Shown here in pieces: positions 20,300-27,651 of a stretch of DNA of 30,074 bases (the first letter of the stretch is position 1; every line of letters starts with the position of its first letter). The notes under the pieces were generated by a model. That model had not been told where the DNA came from. It searched no databases and saw only the letters and a program-made list of their open reading frames with translations. Both the position numbers and the translations under genes were made by a program. Location: IMG/VR virus record IMGVR_UViG_3300006318_000005, positions 1-30,074 of that record, one strand, 5' to 3'. Origin of the DNA: a virus.

Positions 20300-20954
20300 T
20301 ACCTGGACCCCTCCCCTGGTGGCGGGCTCCACAATGCCACGATATTCCGCGCAACCGCGATTTGTTCATCCATAGTTTGCTTGGGAGTTGTGTTGGGAAA
20401 GGTGCGCGCGATCCAGCGACTCAGATCCGGGATCGTTTTGGCACGCCCGAACGCCGCAACGTGCCAGCCGATAAACATCTGATCCTTGATCGAATCAATC
20501 CGCTGTTGCTGGTACGCCTGGACCAACGCGTCCACCTCGCGCGGCGTCGAACGCCAGAACAGATCCGGATCTACGCCGACGGCGACCGCGTCCGCGTAGA
20601 GGCGCGACCACGGGACCGGGTCCGCGTGGTCTTTTTTTTTGCCGCCCCATTCGCCGGGAACGCATCCGCCAACGTCTCGCCAATTAACGCGATCGCCCGG
20701 TCCAGTCCGATCGCCTCGATCAAGACGCCCGCGCCCCGGAGATCTACGTCAGCATGGTGATCGCGTAACGCCGCCCACCATAACAACCGGATATCCCGGA
20801 CCCCGGCGTCCCCATTGGTCAACCGGGATCCGATCTGTTCAATGGGACGATCCGCGCGATCTTCTAATTCACAGATCGCGTTGATCGACATCCGGAGCGT
20901 ATATTCCGCGCCGTCAATCTCGATCGCGTGTTCACCGCGCGCGCTATTCCCCAC
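20299..20954 (-). CDS. tail assembly chaperone G-T fusion via -1 frameshift
   Basis: A run of nine A residues (read leftward, at plus-strand 20640-20632) lets the ribosome slip -1, leaving the G frame (GAAKKK then TTRTRS) for DHADPVPWSRLYADAV and then VDALVQAYQQQRIDS. The fused product would be about 218 aa. In phages such as lambda the G and G-T proteins assist tape measure assembly. The downstream frame has no good start of its own, and the tape measure gene follows by TAATG overlap. Confidence 0.85.
20571..20954 (-). CDS. tail assembly chaperone G
   Basis: The unshifted product is 127 aa, beginning at GTG 20954 with AGAGGGG upstream. Its core (GEHAIEIDGAEYTLRMSINAICELEDRADRPIEQI, LLWWAALRDHH, LIEAIGLDRAIALIGETLADAF) matches phage tail chaperones of the GTA-gp10/lambda-G type. 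The last 20 residues after KKK are the alternative frame and very basic. Confidence 0.85.
   Translation of the reverse strand: MGNSARGEHAIEIDGAEYTLRMSINAICELEDRADRPIEQIGSRLTNGDAGVRDIRLLWWAALRDHHADVDLRGAGVLIEAIGLDRAIALIGETLADAFPANGAAKKKTTRTRSRGRASTRTRSPSA
20632..20640 (-). other. A9 slippery site for programmed -1 frameshift
   Basis: Nine consecutive A residues on the leftward strand (GCA AAA AAA AAG in frame 0) give a slip site for G-T. Slipping by one base opens the frame to the tape measure junction. Slip could also go +2, but only -1 yields the observed T frame. Confidence 0.82.
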
Positions 20955-20964
20955 GTATCCCCTC

Positions 20965-21405
20965 TTACGCGAGTGTCGGTTCCGCGACCACCTTGATCGT
21001 CACGTCCGCCGTTAACGCACCATCGATCGGCGCGGTCGGCGACAGGCTTGTGATCACGCCCGTAAACGCAAACGTCGTTGACGAGGTATCAGGCCAGACC
21101 ACCTGGAAATTCCGCCGCGTCGCGTCCTTGTAATCTTTCAGCAGTCCGTTAGTTACGCCGTGCCCTGCAGCACTATTTAGATCCGGCTGCCAGTTAATCG
21201 AAAACGACACGTCGCCGGAATCCTTTAACGATCCGATATGTTCCCGGTGTTGACTTGCGGATCCGTGATGCGTCACGTCGATCGTTTCCCTCGTTAACGT
21301 CGGCCCGGACAACGCCGTCACTTCCGCGATCGTTGTAAACGCCTCCGATCCGCCGCCGTCGCCCCGTTTGAGTAGTGTGCCAAATGCTCCCAACGCGTTC
21401 GCCAT
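20965..21405 (-). CDS. major tail tube protein
   Basis: The 146-aa protein has the siphophage tail-tube pattern: IAEVTALSGPTLTRETIDVTHHGSASQHREHIGSLKDSGDVSFSINWQ, then RRNFQVVWPDTSSTTFAFTGVITSLSPTAPIDGALTADVTIKVV. This is the gpV-like beta fold. It lies directly before the chaperone gene, as usual. Confidence 0.88.
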   Translation of the reverse strand: MANALGAFGTLLKRGDGGGSEAFTTIAEVTALSGPTLTRETIDVTHHGSASQHREHIGSLKDSGDVSFSINWQPDLNSAAGHGVTNGLLKDYKDATRRNFQVVWPDTSSTTFAFTGVITSLSPTAPIDGALTADVTIKVVAEPTLA

Positions 21406-21429
21406 GTGTCCCCCTTATCGTTCGTTCTG

Positions 21430-21936
21430 CTAACTAGACGATCCCACAATCACGACATCGTACGTAACCGTAGATCCGCTTGAACTGTTCGCCGCTTGTA
21501 ATACGTCCGCCGAGCCCGCCGCGACCGCGTACGCCGTCGCGTCCGGCGCGTGTAACACAAAGATCCCGCCTGGTCGGACGTTCACCTTGTCGCTGGTATC
21601 GGCGACCCATTGCGCTAAGGGATTCGACCCCGCGCCGCCGATCACCACGTTATTTGTATTCGCCGCCGCCGCAAAGACCACGATCGTTTTTACTCGAGCA
21701 AACGTCACCGTTGCGCCAAATGCATTTGTGAGACTCCCGGCCAGATCCAAACTATCCGTACCACTCGCCGCGATCGTTCGCTGATCGTGCCAGAGTTGAT
21801 CGCCCTGGTTCGCCCCGGTCCCATCCGTCAGCGACAAGGTTTTTTCATAGTCCAGCGGATCTTTGGCCGTGCCTAAATCCAGCACGGACGTTAAGGTCGC
21901 CGCGAGTTTGATCGTGAGTTTCGAAGTTAACGCCAC
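21430..21936 (-). CDS. structural protein, tail or head decoration type
   Basis: The 168-aa protein matches a common phage structural family beginning MALTSKLTIKLAATLTSVLDLGTAKDPLDY with LSLTDGTGANQGDQLWHDQRTIAASGTDSLDLAGSLTNAFGATVTFARVK and NTNNVVIGGAGSNP blocks. It is beta-rich with an Ig-like look. It lies between the tail-terminator gene and the tail tube gene, so it is likely a second tail or decoration protein. Confidence 0.75.
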   Translation of the reverse strand: MALTSKLTIKLAATLTSVLDLGTAKDPLDYEKTLSLTDGTGANQGDQLWHDQRTIAASGTDSLDLAGSLTNAFGATVTFARVKTIVVFAAAANTNNVVIGGAGSNPLAQWVADTSDKVNVRPGGIFVLHAPDATAYAVAAGSADVLQAANSSSGSTVTYDVVIVGSSS

Positions 21937-21937
21937 G

Positions 21938-22345
21938 CTAGTCCTCCCGATGCCAGATCACAAAATCCTGCGATACCCGAAACAACACCGGATCGTCCTC
22001 CATAAGATCGCGTTCATCCTCAATTGCGACCCGGTAAACTTTTGTGGTTCCCATCAGCCCCGAAAACCCGTCTAACGCTTTCCGGCACGCGTCCGCGAGA
22101 TCCGACACGGTCCGAAACCCGGACACGCCCGCCGCGTCCGGACTCCACCAGTCAATCTGGAACCGCGGCGCGGCCAGATCTGATGGTCCGCTATGCGATT
22201 CGATCCGCGGCGTGGTAATACGCTGATACCGGCCCGCCGGATAGGTCACGTTTTGCGGTAAGACCAGCGGATAGAACCGCGGTCCGATCTGATTGACCAG
22301 CCGCGGATGCTCTGTTACAAACTGATACAGATCCGATTCAATCAT
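21938..22345 (-). CDS. tail terminator (DUF3168-like)
   Basis: The 135-aa protein has DUF3168-like elements: IESDLYQFVTEHPRLVNQIGPRFYPLVLPQNVTYPAGRYQRI, RFQIDWWSPDAAGVSGFRTVSDLADACRKAL, and VYRVAIEDERDLMEDDPVLFRVSQDFVIWH. Such proteins stop tail-tube growth and join the tail to the head. ATG 22345 overlaps the previous stop as ATGA. Confidence 0.82.
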   Translation of the reverse strand: MIESDLYQFVTEHPRLVNQIGPRFYPLVLPQNVTYPAGRYQRITTPRIESHSGPSDLAAPRFQIDWWSPDAAGVSGFRTVSDLADACRKALDGFSGLMGTTKVYRVAIEDERDLMEDDPVLFRVSQDFVIWHRED

Positions 22346-22860
22346 CCCCGCGCCGCCTTCGCCGCTTTCCGCGCTAACCGCGCGGCCCGCTTTTCGATCT
22401 CATTTGCCAGGATCTTGGTATGTGTCTGCAAGACGCGATCTTTGTTGGACTCCCAGGCTGGACGCAAAAACGGACGCGCCGCGATCCGCGCCGTGCCAAA
22501 TTCCACAAACTGGCCGTAGAATTGCCACCCCGCCGGACCCACTACGGTCGGCTTCAGATCCGACGGATCGAAATCGCGATGCTTGCGGACATTCGCCGGA
22601 CGCGCCGCGATTGATTCCGCTAGCGCGCCCGTCCGATTTGGTGCCAACTGTTTCGCCGCTTCGACCACGGGATCTAACGCCCGCTGTTGGGCGCGTTGAA
22701 CCACGCGTTCAATATCGCGCCGGTTTCCTAACTTGGTTAACGCCGCGACCAGCTCACGCCCGCCGGAGATCTCCATCTTGACAAACGTCCCGGACTGCGA
22801 GAGCCCCTGTGGGTTCTCGAAATTTTGCAACGTGACCGCGCGCGCTGTGCTTTGTGCCAT
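22342..22860 (-). CDS. HK97 gp10-like head-tail protein
   Basis: The 172-aa protein has the gp10 signature RALDPVVEAAKQLAPNRTGALAESI, GWQFYGQFVEFGTARIAARPFLRPAWES and a basic C-terminus. The first 27 residues precede the conserved part, but ATG 22860 overlaps the previous stop as TAATG, which supports this start. It is expected at the head-tail interface. Confidence 0.85.
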   Translation of the reverse strand: MAQSTARAVTLQNFENPQGLSQSGTFVKMEISGGRELVAALTKLGNRRDIERVVQRAQQRALDPVVEAAKQLAPNRTGALAESIAARPANVRKHRDFDPSDLKPTVVGPAGWQFYGQFVEFGTARIAARPFLRPAWESNKDRVLQTHTKILANEIEKRAARLARKAAKAARG

Positions 22861-23186
22861 TAGTCGATCGCTTCCTTGACGTGTACCGTTTGCCCACGAC
22901 CCCGGCGCGCCGGTTCTAGCACAGTGACAATATCCACGATCGCGGCGTCATCCACGATCCGCATTTCTGCCGCCAGCCCGGACACGGGTTCCGCCAGCGT
23001 ATACACCGCCGACACCGACGCGCCAACCTGGTCCGCCGCGAAGCGTTCCGCGCCCCGCAGATCCCGCCGCGTCGCCCGCCGGGTCGCGACCGGGATCCAG
23101 GTATCGATCGGGCGTCCGTAGCCGCCCGCCGGTTGTGTGGCCGTCCGTTCTTCGATCGTCACCCGTCGATCAAATCGCCCCCGCAT
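22860..23186 (-). CDS. head closure / head-tail joining protein
   Basis: The 108-aa protein reads as a phage head-tail joining protein: RFDRRVTIEERTATQPAGGYGRPIDTWIPVATRRATRRDLRGAERFAADQ, VSAVYTLAEPVSGLAAEMRIVDDAAIVDIVTVLEP. Size and order between connector and gp10-like genes fit. Confidence 0.85.
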   Translation of the reverse strand: MRGRFDRRVTIEERTATQPAGGYGRPIDTWIPVATRRATRRDLRGAERFAADQVGASVSAVYTLAEPVSGLAAEMRIVDDAAIVDIVTVLEPARRGRGQTVHVKEAID

Positions 23187-23188
23187 GA

Positions 23189-23794
23189 TTACCCCGCCGC
23201 CGGAATGCGATACGGCGCGATCGCCGCGTCAAACCCAAACGGCAACACCGACAGATTCGGCCCCGCCACGCCGGTCGATTCGTACCAATGCCCGACCAAC
23301 AACACGATCGCCTGTCGCAACGGCGCGGGCACACTGTCATCGACTGCCGCCCCGTAGCCCGTGACATACCGCACCAGACCGACCGAGCCCGTCGCCCGGA
23401 GATCCGACGGCCACACCGCGCCATCATTTAACGCGATCCGGCCTGGATCCGTCGCCGTGTCTACCCGGTAGTCTGCCGCGTCCATCACCACCGCCGCATC
23501 CGCCGCGGTGTAGGACGTCACCGACGTCACCGACTGCACCGGCCCGCGTGGCAGTTCGATTTCATCCCCCGGCCATTCGTCAAACGTCAGATCGAGCGTT
23601 TGCGTGATCAGCGATCGATTCGCGATCCGTTCCGTATACTCGCGCGCCGCCTGGATTAGAAACCCCACCAGATCATCATCCGCCGACGTTTCCAACCGGA
23701 GCGATCGTTTCGCCGCCGCCAGCGACACCGGCTCGACTGACGGTCCGGTCTGGACTGTAACCGTTGACGCAATGTCTAGCCACGGGTTAACCAT
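23189..23794 (-). CDS. head-tail connector (gp6-like)
   Basis: The 201-aa protein has the connector pattern PVSLAAAKRSLRLETSADDDLVGFLIQAAREYTERIANRSLITQTLDLTFDEWP, SYTAADAAVVMDAADYRVD, RYVTGYGAAVDDSVPAPLRQAIVLLVGHWYE. The first alpha-helical part forms the ring below the portal. The overlap with the preceding gene is 8 bases. Confidence 0.88.
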   Translation of the reverse strand: MVNPWLDIASTVTVQTGPSVEPVSLAAAKRSLRLETSADDDLVGFLIQAAREYTERIANRSLITQTLDLTFDEWPGDEIELPRGPVQSVTSVTSYTAADAAVVMDAADYRVDTATDPGRIALNDGAVWPSDLRATGSVGLVRYVTGYGAAVDDSVPAPLRQAIVLLVGHWYESTGVAGPNLSVLPFGFDAAIAPYRIPAAG

Positions 23795-24041
23795 TCGCCG
23801 CCCGCCGTTTCCGTTTCGCGCGTTTTTTCGGGATCGCCGGTTTGACCGTCGCCGTTTCCGGACCTGCCGCCACCGACGCCGTTTCCGCCGCCCGCGTCAC
23901 GGCCACCGCCGATCCCCGTTCGATCAACGTCGCCGCGACTGCCGCCGGGAGTTCGACCACGTCACCGGGATCGCCCGACGGCGTGCCCGCCATGCCGCAC
24001 AGTAACCGGACCCGCGCCGTTCTGGTTTGTAATAGCCCCAT
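23787..24041 (-). CDS. small head protein, hypothetical (84 aa)
   Basis: A short protein with ARVRLLCGMAGTPSGDPGDVVELPAAVAATLIERGSAVAV, a pattern seen in many phage ORFs between capsid and connector genes. The C-terminal tail is very basic (KKRAKRKRRAANG). A gap of 90 bases separates it from the capsid gene. Its exact role is unknown. Confidence 0.72.
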   Translation of the reverse strand: MGLLQTRTARVRLLCGMAGTPSGDPGDVVELPAAVAATLIERGSAVAVTRAAETASVAAGPETATVKPAIPKKRAKRKRRAANG

Positions 24042-24131
24042 AAATAAACCGCGCCGCCGCGCCAGGTGCAGCCCGCGCCCCCGCGTCCGGGTTCTGGCTA
24101 CACGTCTACCTAGCGCGGCGACCGTGGCAAT

Positions 24132-25307
24132 CTACGCTTGGACGATGCACCCGCCGGACGCGGCGATCGAAATCTTCGAATCAAACCGCCGCGTCGCCTT
24201 GACGAGCGTTTGATCGGTTTCGATATAGCGTTCCCGCGATACCTCGATCCGCGTGCTACCCTGATCCGCGATGATGTACCATTTTGGATCCCCCAGTACG
24301 ACGCTACGCTTTCCGGAGGTCATCGCGTCCATGTCTGAATGCGTATACACCGGACGCCCAAACAGTTGATCCGGCCCGCCCTGGTAACCTGGGCTGTAGA
24401 TGTACTGGTTCGTGGTATCTTTCAACTTCCGCACCGCGGCGAGTGTCAGATCTTCCATGAGCCACACACTATTCTGTCGGTAACTTTGCTTGACCGAGAA
24501 CCATAGTGAGTAGATTTCATCCGAAGTCAATGCTGCGGCCCCGCTAGCCGTCACGTTGGCGGCTACCCCATTCATCCATCCTTGCGGGAGACTCGATCCG
24601 CTACCGTTGATCATGTAGGTATTCTCACCCGCCGCCAGTCGCCGGGTTAACTCCTGATTGATCCACTCTGATAAATTAAACGCTGAATCCTCGATCAGCT
24701 CATTCGATATGAGAATCGATCCAGTTAACTTATACGGTGTAAACGCCAACTGACCGAACGCGCCGTCGCTTGGCGTAATCGTGCCCTCTTCGGCCACGAT
24801 TGTCGCCGTGCCATCCGTTGCCACCGTTGGAATATTGGTTTTACCGGACACCTGGATCACAGTGGACAGCGCGCGCATGAAATTCTGCTCACGCAGACCT
24901 TCAATAATCCGCGCCTCTGTAATTGTCGGCGTGAGATAGCCGCCCTCTGAATCCGTGCCCGCTTCTAACGCGCGCGACTCGCCCGCGGACAAGGTGCCCC
25001 GCCGGAAGATCGCCTTTTCCCAGGCCGCCCGGTACTCTTCACTCTTGACCGACACGCCGCGCGACTCTGGTTCCGCGACTGGCTGCACATCCGCCGCCGC
25101 CCGCGTATCCGCGATCGCCGGTCGATCCGCCTCCGTTTGATGCCGCTGAATTGTAGACGTCAACGCGGACACGTCCGCGTCAATCCCGTCATACTTGACG
25201 ACGTCATCCGGAGACAATGGATCGCTTCCGGCGGCGTCCAAAATGGCGCGCCCCTGGGCGATCAATCGGTTCCGCTGTTCTTGTAATTTCTTAATGATCT
25301 CACTCAT
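24132..25307 (-). CDS. major capsid protein, HK97 fold
   Basis: The 391-aa protein has an N-terminal helical scaffold-like delta domain (KKLQEQRNRLIAQGRAI ... LTSTIQRHQTEADRP, residues 1-110) to be cut by the protease, then the mature HK97 fold: GTDSEGGYLTPTITEARIIEGL, TDGTATIVAEEGTITPSDGAFGQL, FNLSEWINQELTRRLAAGENTYMINGSGSSLPQGWMNG, and ending IAASGGCIVQA. ATG 25307 overlaps the protease stop as ATGA. Late operon position is canonical. Confidence 0.95.
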   Translation of the reverse strand: MSEIIKKLQEQRNRLIAQGRAILDAAGSDPLSPDDVVKYDGIDADVSALTSTIQRHQTEADRPAIADTRAAADVQPVAEPESRGVSVKSEEYRAAWEKAIFRRGTLSAGESRALEAGTDSEGGYLTPTITEARIIEGLREQNFMRALSTVIQVSGKTNIPTVATDGTATIVAEEGTITPSDGAFGQLAFTPYKLTGSILISNELIEDSAFNLSEWINQELTRRLAAGENTYMINGSGSSLPQGWMNGVAANVTASGAAALTSDEIYSLWFSVKQSYRQNSVWLMEDLTLAAVRKLKDTTNQYIYSPGYQGGPDQLFGRPVYTHSDMDAMTSGKRSVVLGDPKWYIIADQGSTRIEVSRERYIETDQTLVKATRRFDSKISIAASGGCIVQA

Positions 25308-26005
25308 GCCCCGCCCTCCCCTGTTAAGAAATGCTCATGTAGCCGTTGACGCCGTCGCCGAATATCGGTCCTGGAATCGCCCCCAGGATCCGACACTGGA
25401 TCCGCGTCCTGTTCTGCCCCGTTTTTGGAATCTTCGACCGCGTCTTGTGCTGCCGCCTGGTCTTTTGTCTGGCGATACGCCGCCACTGTCGCCCGTGCTT
25501 CCGTCACCGTCGCCGACGTGTCCGGATAGGCTGGATTTACGACGACACTTACGTCCAATAATTCCACCGACTCAAGTACCCGCAACGGCAGATCGCCATC
25601 CGTCGCCGGATCCACCCATCGATCGCCGCCGTCATGTGGAAGAAACGCAAAACTCGATCCGCCCAGGTCGCCGCGTTCACACACCGCCAAGACATGATCG
25701 CCGATCGGTCCCTCCGGGACGCTGACGCTATATTTCAACCCTTGCGGCGTCACGTCGATCGCACACGTCCCGGACCGCGTCGATCCAATCACCCAGTTGA
25801 GATCATGGTTAAACGTCGCGACCACTGGCCCATCATTCCGACTCTCAAACGCCGACGGACTGATCCGTTCGCGGTAGACGCCGCCGATCGTGGTTTCCTG
25901 GTCGAAGATCGCCGCGTAGCCTTCAATCGTCCGCGTCTTCGTTGCGGACCGTGTCGCCCGCGTCCGCTCATCCGCGACCATGCGCCGTTCTGGTTTTGCC
26001 GTCAT
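25304..26005 (-). CDS. HK97-type prohead protease (S78) with repeat-derived tail
   Basis: The 233-aa protease has the family blocks RTIEGYAAIFDQET, FNHDLNWVIGSTRSGT (catalytic H), GDLGGSSFAFLP (catalytic S) and LLDVSVVVNPAYPDTSATV. It matures the capsid by removing the delta domain. After residue about 185 the tail DAVEDSKNGAEQDADP is encoded by a segment (25411-25444) that matches the dispersed intergenic repeat. ATG 26005 overlaps the portal stop as ATGA. Confidence 0.92.
   Translation of the reverse strand: MTAKPERRMVADERTRATRSATKTRTIEGYAAIFDQETTIGGVYRERISPSAFESRNDGPVVATFNHDLNWVIGSTRSGTCAIDVTPQGLKYSVSVPEGPIGDHVLAVCERGDLGGSSFAFLPHDGGDRWVDPATDGDLPLRVLESVELLDVSVVVNPAYPDTSATVTEARATVAAYRQTKDQAAAQDAVEDSKNGAEQDADPVSDPGGDSRTDIRRRRQRLHEHFLTGEGGA
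25411..25444. repeat. dispersed repeat fragment inside the protease gene (copy 4)
   Basis: These 34 bases (GTTCTGCCCCGTTTTTGGAA and TCTTCGACCGCGTC) match the first half of the intergenic repeat, closest to copy 2. Here it lies in frame near the protease C-terminus. Confidence 0.75.
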
Positions 26006-27243
26006 TCTGTACCCCCGCCATCCGCCGGAATCGGTCCCATATTCAGCGGGCGTAACAACTGATCCCCGCCGTCGATCGCGTTCCGGTTCTCAATCGCCCG
26101 GACTTCGTTAATACTTAAAAACCCATTCTGGATCGCCGTCGCATGGGCTTGCATCCGCGACGCGGTATCCGATCGCAACAACGCATCCGGGACAAATTCC
26201 GCAAAATGCACCGTTGATCGCCCCAGGAGTTGTTTATTGATCGCCGACTCGATCCGCTTGAACCACGGCCCCATCGAATGGACGACAAATTCCAACGCTT
26301 GTTGTTCAATGTTTGAAAACGTCGATCGTTCCAGACTGCCGATCAAATGCGACGGCACGCGGAACGCCCGCGCGACGTCTTCGACCTGAAATTTCCGCGT
26401 CGCCAACAACTGCGCGTCTTCCGGCGGAATACTGGTCGCCTGGAACGTCATTCCCTCTTCTAAAATCGCCATCCGGTTCGCATTCGACAACCCGCCGTGA
26501 TGGTTCGTCCAGGACTGCCGGATCCGCTGGTGCGCTTCCGGCGAGAGTTGGCCCTTAGTCTGCAGCACTCCATTCGGTCGCGCGCCATTGGCAAAAAACG
26601 TCCCCGCGTACGACTCCGCCGCTTTACTGAGGCCCAACGTATCCCGGCACTGACTGATCACACTGGTCCCGACCATCCCGTCGCGCGAATACGCCTTAAT
26701 ATGTAAGATCGGCGGATACACCGGATCATCGATCCACGTCACCACCTCGCCTGAACTCAGCCCGTAGCGATACCGCAACCGGCCCGACGGCGCGCGATCG
26801 ATCGCCATTTGATCCGGATTCAAAAACCACAAATGCTGCACCCGTCCGCGCGCGTCCCGCTGGATCTCCGCGTACGCGTTGCCGTGTAACAACAACGCGG
26901 TCGCCATAATTTCCTTAAAAACAAACGCGTCCGTTTCCGGATTCACCTGACTGGTGAGAATGGTATGCAGCGGGTGATTCTGTTCGATCACTTTGCCGCC
27001 GTCCCGCCCTAATCGCCGGAACAACTTGATCGGCACCTGGGAAATCGTCCCCGCGATCAAATGGACCGCTGACACCACCGCCGGGATCGCGAGGGACGAA
27101 TCCGCCGTAATCGCCACGCCGGACACACTGGATTCGCCTGTTAACGCCGCCGCAAACCACCCGGATGGCGACGCCAAGGTCGCCCGTTTTTCCAGTAATC
27201 GATCTAGAACCGCCAGAACGCCCCCGTTATCGACTGGTAACAA
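26002..27243 (-). CDS. portal protein, HK97 family
   Basis: The 413-aa protein shows the portal pattern: AIPAVVSAVHLIAGTISQVPIKLFRR, NPETDAFVFKEIMATALLLHGNAYAEI, LWFLNPDQM, ILHIKAYSRDGMVGTSVISQCRDTLGLSKAAESYAGTFFANGARPNGVL, QVEDVARAFRVPSHLIGSLERSTFSNIEQQALEFV. The start is TTG 27243, giving a 17-base overlap with the preceding small membrane gene. It forms the DNA-entry ring of the head. Confidence 0.93.
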   Translation of the reverse strand: MLPVDNGGVLAVLDRLLEKRATLASPSGWFAAALTGESSVSGVAITADSSLAIPAVVSAVHLIAGTISQVPIKLFRRLGRDGGKVIEQNHPLHTILTSQVNPETDAFVFKEIMATALLLHGNAYAEIQRDARGRVQHLWFLNPDQMAIDRAPSGRLRYRYGLSSGEVVTWIDDPVYPPILHIKAYSRDGMVGTSVISQCRDTLGLSKAAESYAGTFFANGARPNGVLQTKGQLSPEAHQRIRQSWTNHHGGLSNANRMAILEEGMTFQATSIPPEDAQLLATRKFQVEDVARAFRVPSHLIGSLERSTFSNIEQQALEFVVHSMGPWFKRIESAINKQLLGRSTVHFAEFVPDALLRSDTASRMQAHATAIQNGFLSINEVRAIENRNAIDGGDQLLRPLNMGPIPADGGGTE

Positions 27244-27433
27244 CGATCAAGATTGCGACGCCGACACAACACGCGCCGCCAAAGATCCACCCCACCGGGA
27301 TCGAAATTTGCGCCGCGCCGATCGTCATGGCCGCAAGCCCGCAGACCCCAACCAGGTCCGCAACCGTCCCACGGGTTATTGTCACCGACCGCGCCCAATT
27401 CAAAAAGCGGAACCGTTTGTTCTTGTGTCGCAC
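27227..27433 (-). CDS. small membrane protein between terminase and portal
   Basis: This 68-aa product has two hydrophobic stretches (VADLVGVCGLAAMTIGAAQI and VGWIFGGACCVGVAILIVV) after a basic N-terminus (RHKNKRFRFLNWARS). GTG 27433 lies 2 bases after the previous stop. Small membrane proteins are often seen before phage portal genes, with no defined role. Confidence 0.68.
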   Translation of the reverse strand: MRHKNKRFRFLNWARSVTITRGTVADLVGVCGLAAMTIGAAQISIPVGWIFGGACCVGVAILIVVTSR

Positions 27434-27435
27434 TG

Positions 27436-27651
27436 TTAGATGTTGTGAAAGGCCCGCGGCAAATTCCGCCGCATTGACGCTAACGCGATCCGCACGTCGA
27501 TCCGGATCGTCCGCCCGCCTGGAATCCTGGACACGCCGTCCAGCCGCTCCCGCCGGATCGCGGTATAGATGGTATTCGGATGGACCGCCAACAACGTCGC
27601 AAACTCTGACACGCTGACAAACTGCCGCCCTGGTCCCGGCGCGCGTGTCAT
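27436..27651 (-). CDS. HTH_17/excisionase-like DNA-binding protein in the head module
   Basis: The 71-aa product has an excisionase-type winged helix: QFVSVSEFATLLAVHPNTIYTAIRRERLDGVSRIPGGRTIRIDVR. ATG 27651 overlaps the large-terminase stop as ATGA. A regulator here, between terminase and portal, is unusual. It might mark packaging sites, act in late regulation, or be a second directionality factor. Confidence 0.78.
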   Translation of the reverse strand: MTRAPGPGRQFVSVSEFATLLAVHPNTIYTAIRRERLDGVSRIPGGRTIRIDVRIALASMRRNLPRAFHNI

